A program made the position numbers and the translations under genes. From NCBI GenBank assembly GCA_900551245.1, contig URVC01000051.1, positions 1 through 34,115 on the forward strand: a stretch of DNA of 34,115 nt, in the 5' to 3' direction. Under the pieces are notes generated by a model. The model searched no databases. It worked only from the letters and a program-made list of their open reading frames with translations, and was not told where the DNA came from. Shown in pieces: positions 7,969 to 16,032 of the stretch (positions are counted from its first letter, which is position 1; the number at the start of each line of letters is the position of its first letter). The DNA is from an uncultured bacterium. GTDB taxonomy: Bacteria > Verrucomicrobiota > Lentisphaeria > Victivallales > Victivallaceae.

Positions 7969-8958
7969 TCACTCTTTGCCATCGAGCCGGACGAGCCGGT
8001 ACCGCCGGGAACCGACGCCCCGGGCCGCGGCGCTCTCGATGACGCGGGTGCCGAGGCGGGAGTTCACCCGCTCCAGAAAATGTTCCCGCCCGGGATCGTC
8101 CGACTGCCGGATCCGGTCCATGCACGCCTGGTCCAGCGCCACCGGATCGGTGGAGGCGAGGATCCCGATATCCTTCATGCAGGGATTCTCCGCCACGGCA
8201 CAGCAATCGCAATCTACAGAAAGATTGCACATCATGTTGACAAATGCAATCCAATTTTTAAAATAATTTACAATTGTTCCGGCAGTTTCCGCCATGGCGT
8301 CGCCGAAAACCTCCGCCGAAGCCATATGATTCCAGCACGCGGTCTGATCGGCGGTGACGCCGCCGGAGTGAATCAGCGCCTTCCCGCGGGAGGAGGCGCA
8401 CCCGATCGAAAGCTGTTTCAACGCACCGCCATATCCGGCAACCGGGTGCCCCTTGAAGTGGGAAAGCACCAGCATGGAGCGGTAACGGGCCATGTTTTTC
8501 CCGACGAAGTTCTGCTTCAGAATCCTGCCGCCGGGGACCGGCAGAGCCAGGTCCGGCCCCTCCGCATCCATGAGATCGACCGGGAAACAGCTGCTCCAGC
8601 CATGTTCCGCGATCAGGCGCCGATGCTTCTCCGTGGTGTTGCGGGCCCCCTCGTAAGCGGTGTTGCACTCCACGATCGTCCCGTTGACCGCCTCGACCAT
8701 CGGCCGGAAAAATTCCGGGCGGAGAAAGTTCTGATTGCCCTTCTCGCCGGAGTGAACCTTCACCGCGACGGGGCCGGGCAGTGCAACGCCGAGAACGCGG
8801 TACATGCGGACCACCGCCTCCGGGGATATCTCCGGGGTGAAATAGACGACCGGTTCCGAAACGGTTCCGCTGCCGGAAGCCGCCCGCGCCAGAACTCCGG
8901 CCAGAGGAGAACAAACTGCAACCGTCAATGCGCTCTTTAAGAAATCACGTCGATTCAT
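7969..8958 (-). CDS. Tat-exported DUF362 domain protein
   Basis: A 329-residue protein beginning MNRRDFLKSALTVAV, a clear twin-arginine signal, so it is probably exported already folded with a cofactor. The rest matches the DUF362 family (VAVKVHSGEKGN near the N-terminus, LSHFKGHPVAGYGGALKQLSIG in the middle, STDPVALDQACMDRI near the end). Members often accompany ferredoxins and may bind Fe-S clusters. This one has no separate ferredoxin domain but has a CDCC cluster with a further Cys (around residues 245-258). AGGAGG precedes the start. It is the first gene of the operon that continues into the reductases and cbiMQO, and it has a promoter at 9021-9050. The biochemical role is not established. 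Confidence 0.88.
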   Translation of the reverse strand: MNRRDFLKSALTVAVCSPLAGVLARAASGSGTVSEPVVYFTPEISPEAVVRMYRVLGVALPGPVAVKVHSGEKGNQNFLRPEFFRPMVEAVNGTIVECNTAYEGARNTTEKHRRLIAEHGWSSCFPVDLMDAEGPDLALPVPGGRILKQNFVGKNMARYRSMLVLSHFKGHPVAGYGGALKQLSIGCASSRGKALIHSGGVTADQTACWNHMASAEVFGDAMAETAGTIVNYFKNWIAFVNMMCNLSVDCDCCAVAENPCMKDIGILASTDPVALDQACMDRIRQSDDPGREHFLERVNSRLGTRVIESAAARGVGSRRYRLVRLDGKE

Positions 8959-9020
8959 CCTGCCTCCTGAAGTTCTGTTTCTGTTTCCACGTCCGTTTTC
9001 TCTTCCAATCCTCTTGTTTT

Positions 9021-9050
9021 ATTGTAAACGTTACAGTTACTGTAAGTCAA
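9021..9050 (-). promoter_or_regulatory. Promoter with palindromic operator for the DUF362-reductase-cbiMQO operon
   Basis: On the minus strand TTGACT (-35, 9045-9050) and TACAAT (-10, 9021-9026) flank an 18-base spacer. The spacer region holds two overlapping perfect inverted repeats: TTACAG-TTA-CTGTAA (9031-9045) and TGTAA-ACG-TTACA (9023-9035). The second resembles the CG-centred operators of LacI-family regulators. The expected start point is about 55 bases before the DUF362 start codon. Confidence 0.6.
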
Positions 9051-9091
9051 GCGGAAATGCGTTTTTTTTCATTTTTTCCTTCTTCTTCCCT

Positions 9092-9520
9092 GAATTGATA
9101 AATGGTGCGTGATGGCAGACAAATACTCTCCCCAGGGTTCGGCTTCACCCGGCAGCCGGAAGGAAGTGTGCATGCCACCCCGTCCACCGCAACGCACAAT
9201 GTGCCGCTCGCCGGATTCCCTTCCGGATCGGAAGCGGACAGCTTCAGAACGATGAAGCCGCATTCACGATGATATCCTTCCGCTTGCTGCGGTGAAAATG
9301 AGCCGGAGAGCGCTGTCTTTCCGGGTCGAGGATGAATTTCTCGGCATAGGCTTTCGGATAACGCAGGTTGTCATGCCGGCCATTGCGCAGCGAGAATAGT
9401 GTCCGCCCGATCCTTGCGAAATCCCAGAACCGAAGTCGATCACATCCCGGGAATATTCTAGACTGTGCTGTTCCCGCAGCAACTCCTCTTTTGAATATTC
9501 TGCAACAAATGTAGGGTATC
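9092..9520 (-). pseudogene. Decayed D-lyxose ketol-isomerase remnant
   Basis: Three successive minus-strand frames together spell a D-lyxose isomerase (cupin family). The pieces are SRDVIDFGSG in one frame, then DFARIGRTLFSLRNG and AHFHRSKRKDIIVN in a second, then GFIVLKLS, CVAVDGVACTLPSG and NPGESICLPSRTIYQF in a third. The breaks fall near 9422-9425 (FGSG/DFARIG, one base lost) and 9258-9262 (IIVN/GGF, bases lost). The metal-binding HFH of the cupin remains, but the C-terminal quarter and most of the N-terminus are missing. Intact members convert D-lyxose to D-xylulose. It lies between the GH130 gene and the next operon and was probably once part of the sugar operon upstream. Confidence 0.8.
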
Positions 9521-9943
9521 ATGCAAAAGAGCCGACTGCGGGTTGTCTGTTCCCTGCCGGAAAAACGCTGGAAAAATGTCCCGGGATAGGAACGGACGAT
9601 ACCGCGTGGAAATTTCCGACTCCTGTGGCACATGGTCGGGAGCAGGGCGAAATACAAAACTTCCGCAAGGGAATAATACCCGGGGAGCTGGAGGGCCGAA
9701 CGCCCTCCTGACCTCCCCGCCCGAGAGAAAACGATACCGGGTTGATTCGAATCCGCATGCGGCCCTCTCGGGCCTTACTTATCGGGCTCCGCTCAACTCA
9801 GTTCGACCGCGTTACAATCGCTCCTTGCTGCTTTGCGGAACGCAAACCAGTCCTTTCACATGCGCTCGCGACGCTGACCGCGCTGAACAAGTGCGCGGGC
9901 CAAGCCGTACAGCATGGCAATACAGCAGCGCCGCTCTCGCTGG
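9521..9943. other. Gene-free stretch with strong inverted repeats
   Basis: No coding sequence can be supported here; the open frames on both strands resemble no family. The stretch lies downstream of the GH130 gene and contains a large double hairpin (9682-9772) and a smaller one, TTTGCG-GAA-CGCAAA (9832-9846). It may be a transcribed 3' region, an intergenic repeat element, or the scar of the decay that destroyed the neighbouring isomerase. Confidence 0.5.
9682..9772. repeat. Double stem-loop, possible intergenic repeat element
   Basis: First hairpin: GGGGAG (9682-9687) pairs with CTCCCC (9713-9718) around an inner stem GGAGGGC/GCCCTCC (9690-9696 with 9702-9708) and a CGAAC loop. Second: CCCGAGAG (9720-9727) pairs with CTCTCGGG (9765-9772). 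It encloses two overlapping perfect 10-base palindromes, GATTCGAATC (9744-9753) and CCGCATGCGG (9753-9762). No T-run follows on either strand, so a simple terminator is unlikely. Confidence 0.5.
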
Positions 9944-10894
9944 TCAGGAGCGCCGGAAAAAGAATTTCTCCGCCGTGGGATTCCCGACGAAACAGGCCGC
10001 CACCAGATCGTCGAGCTTCGCGGTCGCCAGCCCGATGCAGCTGTCCGCGGCGCCGTAGTAGATCCTGACGGAGCCATCCGGCTCCGGAATGGCGTTGCAG
10101 GTGAAAGTGACGTTCATCACCCGCCCCTGCATCTCATAGCAACGCTCCGGCCAGAGGACCGGCAGGCCGCCGCGGGCGATGATTTCTGCCGGATTTTCCA
10201 GATCGAGCAGAACCACGCCCAGCCGGTAGATGAATCCGTTGCAGGTGCGGTCGACGCCGTGATAGATTTCGAGCCATCCCCGCTCCGTACGAATCGGCAC
10301 CGCGCCGCCGCCGATCTTGTGGGAATCCCAGCAGCCGGGGCGCGGCGTCATCAGCACCTGCGACTCCTCCCAGTGCGCCAGATCCCGGGAGTAGCTGATG
10401 CACATATCCGAAGGTTCGAGTTCATTGTCGCCCATCGGCCGGTCGAGCCGCACGTAGCGGCCGCCGATCTTCTCCGGAAACAGTACCGAATTCCGGTTGT
10501 TCCGGCCGTTTTCCTCCTGCTCAATCCGCTCGAACTTCCGGAAATCCCGGGTACGGACCACCCCGGTGCGCACGCCGCGCCCCGCCGCCTGGCTCGCGTA
10601 CATGAGGATGTATTCTCCGTCGATCAAAGTAATCCGCGGATCGTAAACACAGTTCTCCGGCCCCGCCGCCGGAACCGGCCACTCCACCGGTTCCGGATCG
10701 ATGGTAAAATGCACACCGTCCCGGCTGCGCGCCAGCCAGAACACAATCGGCGTGGCCGCCGTGGCGGCGTCGACCATCAGCAGATACTCGCCGTTGAACT
10801 TGACCGCCCCCGGGTTGAACACATACATGATATCATCGGGAAACTGTTCCGGCGTCAAAACCGGGTTCCCGGAAAATTTCTGAAAAATCGACAT
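9944..10894 (-). CDS. GH130 family beta-mannoside phosphorylase or hydrolase
   Basis: A 316-residue five-bladed beta-propeller of family GH130. Enzymes of this family phosphorolyse or hydrolyse beta-mannosides. The N-terminal NPVLTP, the FNPGAVKFNGEYLLM strand, and YDPRITLIDGEYILMY with the likely catalytic Asp85 are family hallmarks. No signal peptide is present, so it should act in the cytoplasm on imported oligosaccharides. I start at the ATG at 10894 (GAGG five bases upstream) rather than an in-frame GTG at 10900 with no room for a ribosome site. It follows the GH51 gene by 26 bases as last gene of the LacI operon. I cannot decide between phosphorylase and hydrolase subfamilies. Confidence 0.85.
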   Translation of the reverse strand: MSIFQKFSGNPVLTPEQFPDDIMYVFNPGAVKFNGEYLLMVDAATAATPIVFWLARSRDGVHFTIDPEPVEWPVPAAGPENCVYDPRITLIDGEYILMYASQAAGRGVRTGVVRTRDFRKFERIEQEENGRNNRNSVLFPEKIGGRYVRLDRPMGDNELEPSDMCISYSRDLAHWEESQVLMTPRPGCWDSHKIGGGAVPIRTERGWLEIYHGVDRTCNGFIYRLGVVLLDLENPAEIIARGGLPVLWPERCYEMQGRVMNVTFTCNAIPEPDGSVRIYYGAADSCIGLATAKLDDLVAACFVGNPTAEKFFFRRS

Positions 10895-10920
10895 CTTCAC
10901 CTCTCTGTTGTTAACGCAAA

Positions 10921-12993
10921 CTATTTCAACGCATTCAATTCAAACACCGTAAGAGAATGCGGCGGAAACTCCCAGTTGAAGGAGCCGTCGGCGGCCGGAG
11001 AAACCCTCTTTTCAACCGGATTCCACGCGGTGGCCCGGGTGACGTCCTCCTGATAAAGCTCCCGGGCGATTCCGGAACGCGGCCGCATTCCGGCAACCTC
11101 CACTCTTCCCGGAACAGCAGCATCGGGAGAGCGGTTGATCACCGCCAGGGCTATGCGGTTCGCATCCAGCCGGGAAGCCTCGACCGCCAGCAGAGGGACT
11201 GCAGGAATCCGGGCATCGCCGAAGAGGGAGAGTTTCAAATTGCGCAGTTCCAGCAACCCGAAGAGTTCGCCGCGCGGCTTCTCCACCCGCAGCAGTCCGG
11301 TGATTCCGGGACAATCCGCCCCCACGCTCAGAGAGCAGGAGAATTTCTTCCACTCTCCGGACTCCTCCAATCCGCCGACGGCGGTCGCCAGACGGGTGGC
11401 CTCGTAACCGCGCAGATCCATCAGGCCGAAGCCGAGCGCAGCACTGCCGGTGTTGTTCGCAGCAGGCTGAAAACGGGCTTCGAAATCCGCCCGGAGCGTA
11501 AAGCCGCTGTCAGCCGGTACCGCCGCCGGACGGTGAACCGTCAGAAACGTCGGGTAGCTCTGCTTCCCGCAACCGTTCAGCCGGAACTGCAGATGGCGCG
11601 CATTCCCCGAACCGGAACAACCGGCAGCGGCGAGCGCCTGGAAGTAGAGATCGAACCGCGTCACCTCTCCGAGCGCCCGCGGCAAAACCAATGTTTCCCC
11701 GCGGGCCGTGACCTGTCCGACCCGCGCAGCAACCATCTCGCGGCGCGGATTTCCCGTCACCTCAACCGGCAGCAGTTCCGAACCGGTATGCCGGGTCCAC
11801 AATTGGAAGAAGGGCCAGGCCCCGCTGCGGGAGTGCCCCCCATCTCCACGGCGCTGAATCATGCCGAAATATCCCCCGATCGCCTGCCAGTAGGAGGCGG
11901 CAAGCACCCGGTTCTCCGGCCGGCGGAACTCGCGCAGAATCTCCGCCATGTTGAGACCGGCCAGATAACTGTGCCGCCACGGAACCGGCTGATTCTGAAC
12001 ACCGGAAATGTTGTACTCCGTCACCGCGACCGGCAGTTCCCGCCCGGCCAGCTCCCGCACCTGCCGCCGGAAGTTTGCCAGCCGCAGCCGGAGGAGTTCC
12101 CCGGCGGTAACCGTGGAATGCAGTGCCTCCGCAGGCGAAAGGCTGTCCAGTTTCGGCGCATAATAGTGGTGGATAATGAAATCCACGTGCGGACCGAGTT
12201 CCCGGTAGACGGTTTCATCCCAGAAATCCGGGCGGGAATCCAGATTCATCGTGTGCCCGACCACTCCGATCTTGACGGAAGGATCGACCCGGCGAACCTG
12301 TTCGATGGTCTTTCTGGCAAAATCAACATACGCCTCAACGCTGAACCGGCGATGCGGTTTCAAGTTATGATTGTCATGATAGGTCTCGTTGCCGATCTCA
12401 AAATATTTGACTCCATAGGGTTCCGGGTGTCCGTTCCGCGCCCGTTTCATCGCCTGCGGAAACTCCGGACGCGCCGGAGCATTCAGATATTCGACCAGGT
12501 CGGCGGCAAGCCGGGGCAGCTCCTCCGCCGGCAGAGCGTAATCGGAGAAGGTGATCAGCGGTTCCGCCCCGACCACCCGGCAGAGTTCCAGATACTCCGC
12601 CAGCCCGAACTTCCAGTCCGGCCGCGACTCGACCGGCCCGACCGTCTTCCGCCAGTCGAAGTTGTGCGCCAGGCAACCGCCGGGATAGCGGAGCATTCCG
12701 GTCTTGATTTCCCGCAGAAAGCGGACCGCTGCGGGATCGGGCCTCATCTGCACAGGATCCCAGTGTCCCTTGCCGGTATTGACGCCATCCGGCGAAGGTT
12801 TGGGCAGATCGATCCGGGCGAAAATGCCGCGTTCATCGGCGGCTTCGATGTTGTGTCCGTAGACCATGGGAGCGGCTTCCCCCGCGGAACGGGCGGCGTC
12901 AATCCGGATTACCGGGCGTTCCGCCGCCTCCATTCGACCGGCGGCCAGCGCCGCAGAACACAATAAAACAGACGGTAAAAAAGTTCTCAGCAT
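10921..12993 (-). CDS. Secreted GH51-type alpha-L-arabinofuranosidase
   Basis: A 690-residue exported enzyme predicted to release arabinofuranosyl groups from arabinan, arabinoxylan or arabinogalactan. The signal peptide is about residues 1-24. The barrel shows LRYPGGCLAHNFDWR, acid/base E203 in FEIGNE and nucleophile E326 in VAVTEYN, as in GH51. Residues of roughly 450-610 look like an inserted jelly-roll carbohydrate-binding segment. The last part (DANRIALAVINRSPD to SLTVFELNA) is the GH51 C-terminal beta domain. GAGGTGA precedes the chosen start at 12993. It lies 16 bases after the pseudopilin gene and is co-transcribed with LacI and GH130 genes. Specificity is inferred from family only. 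Confidence 0.85.
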   Translation of the reverse strand: MLRTFLPSVLLCSAALAAGRMEAAERPVIRIDAARSAGEAAPMVYGHNIEAADERGIFARIDLPKPSPDGVNTGKGHWDPVQMRPDPAAVRFLREIKTGMLRYPGGCLAHNFDWRKTVGPVESRPDWKFGLAEYLELCRVVGAEPLITFSDYALPAEELPRLAADLVEYLNAPARPEFPQAMKRARNGHPEPYGVKYFEIGNETYHDNHNLKPHRRFSVEAYVDFARKTIEQVRRVDPSVKIGVVGHTMNLDSRPDFWDETVYRELGPHVDFIIHHYYAPKLDSLSPAEALHSTVTAGELLRLRLANFRRQVRELAGRELPVAVTEYNISGVQNQPVPWRHSYLAGLNMAEILREFRRPENRVLAASYWQAIGGYFGMIQRRGDGGHSRSGAWPFFQLWTRHTGSELLPVEVTGNPRREMVAARVGQVTARGETLVLPRALGEVTRFDLYFQALAAAGCSGSGNARHLQFRLNGCGKQSYPTFLTVHRPAAVPADSGFTLRADFEARFQPAANNTGSAALGFGLMDLRGYEATRLATAVGGLEESGEWKKFSCSLSVGADCPGITGLLRVEKPRGELFGLLELRNLKLSLFGDARIPAVPLLAVEASRLDANRIALAVINRSPDAAVPGRVEVAGMRPRSGIARELYQEDVTRATAWNPVEKRVSPAADGSFNWEFPPHSLTVFELNALK

Positions 12994-13009
12994 TCTCTCA
13001 CCTCGATAC

Positions 13010-13711
13010 TCACTCATCTTCCCCCCAGAAGAGATCGTCCTGCATCGGAATCTCGTTCTCCTGGAGGATTGCGGAGTGGCCATCCACAAAGACCACGCCC
13101 GCTCCGGTATGGTTGCGATGCTTCCAGATGCCACGGGTTCCGAGCAGCATGGACCAGGTGTTGTCGGTCCGCCGCCGTTTCGCCATCGCATCGGGATAAC
13201 TGCTCTCGGTCTTGTTGATGTCAAAGATCATGGCCCGCGCCGTCGGCCGCCGTATCTTGCCCAGACTGTAACCGGGCACGGCGTTGCTCCCGTTTCCGCC
13301 GTTGGCCGGAACGATCCAGCCGTTGATGCCGTAATGTATGGCTTCGGTGCTGACCATCTCCGACGACGAGGCGGGACAGGCAAAAACCCCCTTCGGCATG
13401 CGGCTTCCATCGGGCATATTTTCCCAGGAGCAATAGTTCTTTGCCGGCGTTCCGCTGCTCATGGCATAGAGCATGTCGTTCCATTTCCCCTCATATCCGG
13501 AGAGATTTCCATTGAAGGCAGGCAAAGTGTGATGGGTGTCGTAGTAGATCAGTGCATAGGTTCCAATCTGTTTCAGATTGGAGGTGCAGCGGATGTCGCG
13601 CGCCTTTTCCCGCGCCTTGTTCAATGCCGGCAACAGCATTGCCGCCAGAATTGCAATAATCGCAATAACAACCAGCAATTCAATTAAAGTAAATAACGAT
13701 CGCGCCTTCAT
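13010..13711 (-). CDS. Pseudopilin-like protein with prepilin N-terminus
   Basis: A 233-residue protein with a type II secretion/type IV pilin N-terminus: MKARSL, then FTLIELLVVIAIIAILAAML, with Glu at +5 after the predicted cut. The residue before the cut is Leu6 instead of the usual Gly. The globular part carries cysteines and ends with HTGAGVVFVDGH, a variant (H-X8-DG) of the H-X9-DG motif of PVC-group pseudopilins. A hydrophobic helix (about 7-27) would anchor it in the inner membrane. It sits between LacI and GH51 genes, 16 bases before the latter. Its job is unknown; a link to surface display or export of the partner enzyme is a guess. GAGG precedes the start. Confidence 0.88.
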   Translation of the reverse strand: MKARSLFTLIELLVVIAIIAILAAMLLPALNKAREKARDIRCTSNLKQIGTYALIYYDTHHTLPAFNGNLSGYEGKWNDMLYAMSSGTPAKNYCSWENMPDGSRMPKGVFACPASSSEMVSTEAIHYGINGWIVPANGGNGSNAVPGYSLGKIRRPTARAMIFDINKTESSYPDAMAKRRRTDNTWSMLLGTRGIWKHRNHTGAGVVFVDGHSAILQENEIPMQDDLFWGEDE

Positions 13712-13744
13712 TCTTTTTCCTCTCTTTCTCTGGACAATGGCGAA

Positions 13745-14785
13745 TCAATTTTTTGTTTCCTTCTCAATCGACGCCACGCTTGCGCGGGCGGTCAGCGAAC
13801 AATTCAATACCTCATGGTCCGGCGTGACAATGCCGCGAATCCGGTTGACCAGCAGTTGGACCGCCACCTCCCCCATTCTCCGGGTCGGCTGCCGGATGAC
13901 ACTGACCGGGACAGGCAGCTCCTCCAGTTCACCGTTCTCCTCAAAGGAGAGAATGGAAATCTCTTCCGGAATCCGCCGGCCGGCACGGGTCAGCCCGGCA
14001 ATGAGTTTGAGCGTCATCCGGCTGTTGGTCGAAAAAAGCGCCGTCGGCGGCTCCGGCATGTTGACCAGCGCCGATACCGCACCGGCGACGGAATCATCCA
14101 GCGACTGGTACTCCCGCTGCCAGATCCGCTCCGGTCTCCCGCTCAGCTCCCGGATCGTCTCGCAGAATCCCTCAATCCGCAGGCGCTGGCAGAGGTCTGA
14201 GCGCGACATGGAGATGATGCCAAACCGGCGGTGCCCGCAACTCCAGAGATAGTTGGCCGCATCGCGTCCGGCCGAAGCACTGTCCGACGAAACGGAGCAG
14301 CCGCAGCTCGCCAGATTGCCGATGCAGACAACCGGAATCGACAGCCCGGCAAGCTGTTCCGACACCGCATAGAGCATGTCGAATTCCGGAATCAGGAGAC
14401 CTTTCAGCTGATGTTCGCGAATGAGGCTTTCGATGTAGTCGATATTGAGGCGCCCGGGACTGAGCACGATGAACTGTGCGGAAAAATCCTCCGCCGTCAA
14501 CGCCTCCATGATGGCCGTCACCAGCGTCGCATTGTAACTTGTGTTGAGAAAATCACGGTAACCGAACATCACCAGACCGATGCTTTCCGGAGCCGGCGAT
14601 TCGAATCCGGTCAACCCCGGCCCTGCCGCCGCCCGGAGCCGTTCGATCGCAGCATGCACACTGCGCACAGTCGATGGCCGATGGCAGCTTTTTCCGCTTA
14701 AAATGCGCGAAACAGTCGCCGTACTCACCTGAGCTTGTTCGGCAATTTCCTTGATCGTGGTGTGTTCCAGAAGCATACTCCGCAT
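13745..14785 (-). CDS. LacI family transcriptional regulator
   Basis: A 346-residue repressor-type regulator. The N-terminal helix-turn-helix is TTIKEIAEQAQVSTATVSRILSGK. The remainder is the periplasmic-binding-protein-like sugar sensor (IGLVMFGYRDF, LKGLLIPEFD, GCSVSSDSASAGRDAANYL, CGHRRFGIIS). It is first in the operon with pseudopilin, GH51 and GH130 genes, so it most likely responds to an arabinose- or mannose-containing sugar and controls these genes and itself. The start is uncertain: 14785 and 14776 are in frame and neither has a good ribosome site at normal distance. The sensor lacks any insertion or truncation that I can see. Confidence 0.92.
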   Translation of the reverse strand: MRSMLLEHTTIKEIAEQAQVSTATVSRILSGKSCHRPSTVRSVHAAIERLRAAAGPGLTGFESPAPESIGLVMFGYRDFLNTSYNATLVTAIMEALTAEDFSAQFIVLSPGRLNIDYIESLIREHQLKGLLIPEFDMLYAVSEQLAGLSIPVVCIGNLASCGCSVSSDSASAGRDAANYLWSCGHRRFGIISMSRSDLCQRLRIEGFCETIRELSGRPERIWQREYQSLDDSVAGAVSALVNMPEPPTALFSTNSRMTLKLIAGLTRAGRRIPEEISILSFEENGELEELPVPVSVIRQPTRRMGEVAVQLLVNRIRGIVTPDHEVLNCSLTARASVASIEKETKN

Positions 14786-15008
14786 TCCCCGGTTTCGTTC
14801 GGTGTAATTATACGCGAAATTCCGGGGAAAAGCAACTGAAAAGTGAAATTTATCTTACAAAGAATTTACATGAATTTACAAAACGAAAATAAAAAATCAA
14901 TTTATCTAATTCAAAATAAACATATTAAAAAATAAATATTCCTTTTATTTTACAAGAAAATACATTTCGTGCACACAGAAAAAGAGAAAAAACTTTTCAC
15001 TTCCCGGC
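14786..15008. other. AT-rich intergenic region without genes
   Basis: This strongly AT-rich gap lies between the start of the LacI gene and the end of the AraC gene. It holds the LacI promoter and repeats described separately. A T-rich tract just past the AraC stop (minus strand, AAGTTTTTTCTCTTTTT) may help end AraC transcription, but no strong hairpin precedes it. Confidence 0.5.
14852..14881 (-). promoter_or_regulatory. Predicted LacI-operon promoter with three TGTAA repeats
   Basis: On the minus strand TTGTAA (-35, 14876-14881) and TAAGAT (-10, 14852-14857) have an 18-base spacer. The same stretch contains three direct copies of (T/A)TGTAA spaced 10 to 11 bases apart, two of them extended to TGTAAATTC. 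They therefore lie on one face of the helix across the promoter. Confidence 0.4.
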
Positions 15009-15965
15009 TCAGTGCCGTGGCGAAGACGACATCTCCCCGGCCGTCTCCTCCAGTCCGCGCGCCCGGAAGGCGGTCGGCGTGAGGCCGGTGTAGCGGTGAA
15101 AGACCGTCGAAAAGTAGAGGGAGTTGCGAAATCCGAGCTGCTCGGCAATCTCCTTGAACGACAGCTGGCCCGCCCGGACCAGCTGAACCGCACTCTCCAT
15201 GCGCAGTTTGTTCCAGTAGGCCTGCGGAGAAATTCCAAGAAAGTTGCGGAACATCCGGGTCAGCGTCGCCCGGCTGGTCCCCAGATCCGCCGCCAGCCGG
15301 CTCACCGATTGATGACAGCCGCGATCGGCTTCCATCGCCCACACTGCGTGGGTCAATACCGACGGCAGATCAGTTCCGACCGAAAAACTGTATTTTTCCG
15401 CCAGTCCGAGGATGATCGCATAACCGAGCTGCGAATTCTCCGCCGCCTGTTCCCGGCGCCTTGCCGCCAGCAGTTCCGCAATGCGGGCAAACCTGCTCCG
15501 CAACTCTTCCAGCTCCCCCGAGCGCCCGAAAACCACTTTGCGGCACTCGGTCATGCCGAGCGATTCCACCAGAAGTTTCACCATGCCGCCGGAGATCACC
15601 AGCTGAAACTGTCGCCCGAATTTCGACGAACCGCTGCTGAAACGCACATCCCGGCCCGGCAGAGTCACGTAAAGTTCCCCGGGATGGAGCACTTCACGAC
15701 GCCCTTCGCTCTCGCAGACGGTCTCCCCCTCACTCTGCAGCTCCAACGCAATGCAGGCGTAATTACTGCGTTGAAACCACCAGTTTCCACGGCGCAGAAT
15801 TTCCGCATATCGATGGGGCCATACCGCCAGCGAATAGGGATGAATGTCATACCACGCCTCATCACGCAGCCAGCGGGTGGCCTTTGTGTAACTCGCAGAA
15901 GAGGTATCCCGCGAATTGGGTGTCCGACAATAAATATTTCCGTGAAACCGCATCGGAAACGCCAT
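15009..15965 (-). CDS. AraC family transcriptional regulator
   Basis: A 318-residue regulator with an N-terminal cupin-like sensing domain (HPGELYVTLPGRDVRFSSG region) and a C-terminal double helix-turn-helix (about 215-310). The last recognition segment reads FKEIAEQLGFRNSLYFSTVFHRYTGLTP, typical of AraC/XylS. It is divergent from the second pseudopilin-hydrolase pair, with 136 bases between start codons. It probably activates that pair when its polysaccharide or sugar is present. GGGGGG lies about five bases before the start. The effector cannot be read from the sequence. Confidence 0.92.
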   Translation of the reverse strand: MAFPMRFHGNIYCRTPNSRDTSSASYTKATRWLRDEAWYDIHPYSLAVWPHRYAEILRRGNWWFQRSNYACIALELQSEGETVCESEGRREVLHPGELYVTLPGRDVRFSSGSSKFGRQFQLVISGGMVKLLVESLGMTECRKVVFGRSGELEELRSRFARIAELLAARRREQAAENSQLGYAIILGLAEKYSFSVGTDLPSVLTHAVWAMEADRGCHQSVSRLAADLGTSRATLTRMFRNFLGISPQAYWNKLRMESAVQLVRAGQLSFKEIAEQLGFRNSLYFSTVFHRYTGLTPTAFRARGLEETAGEMSSSPRH

Positions 15966-16032
15966 TTTTCCCCCCGCAGATCAATTTGAATAATTCTGCT
16001 ACAAATTTATATATCCTTTTGAATTTTACAAG

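Noticed and set aside
9735..9765. tRNA T-arm-like string (GGTTGATTCGAATCC)
   Set aside because: The flanking bases do not pair as a T-stem and no acceptor, D or anticodon arm can be built around it. It is explained by the palindrome GATTCGAATC.
9543..10058. Plus-strand frame of 171 codons between the isomerase relic and GH130
   Set aside because: It runs through the hairpin block and antisense into the GH130 gene, with no family resemblance or ribosome site.
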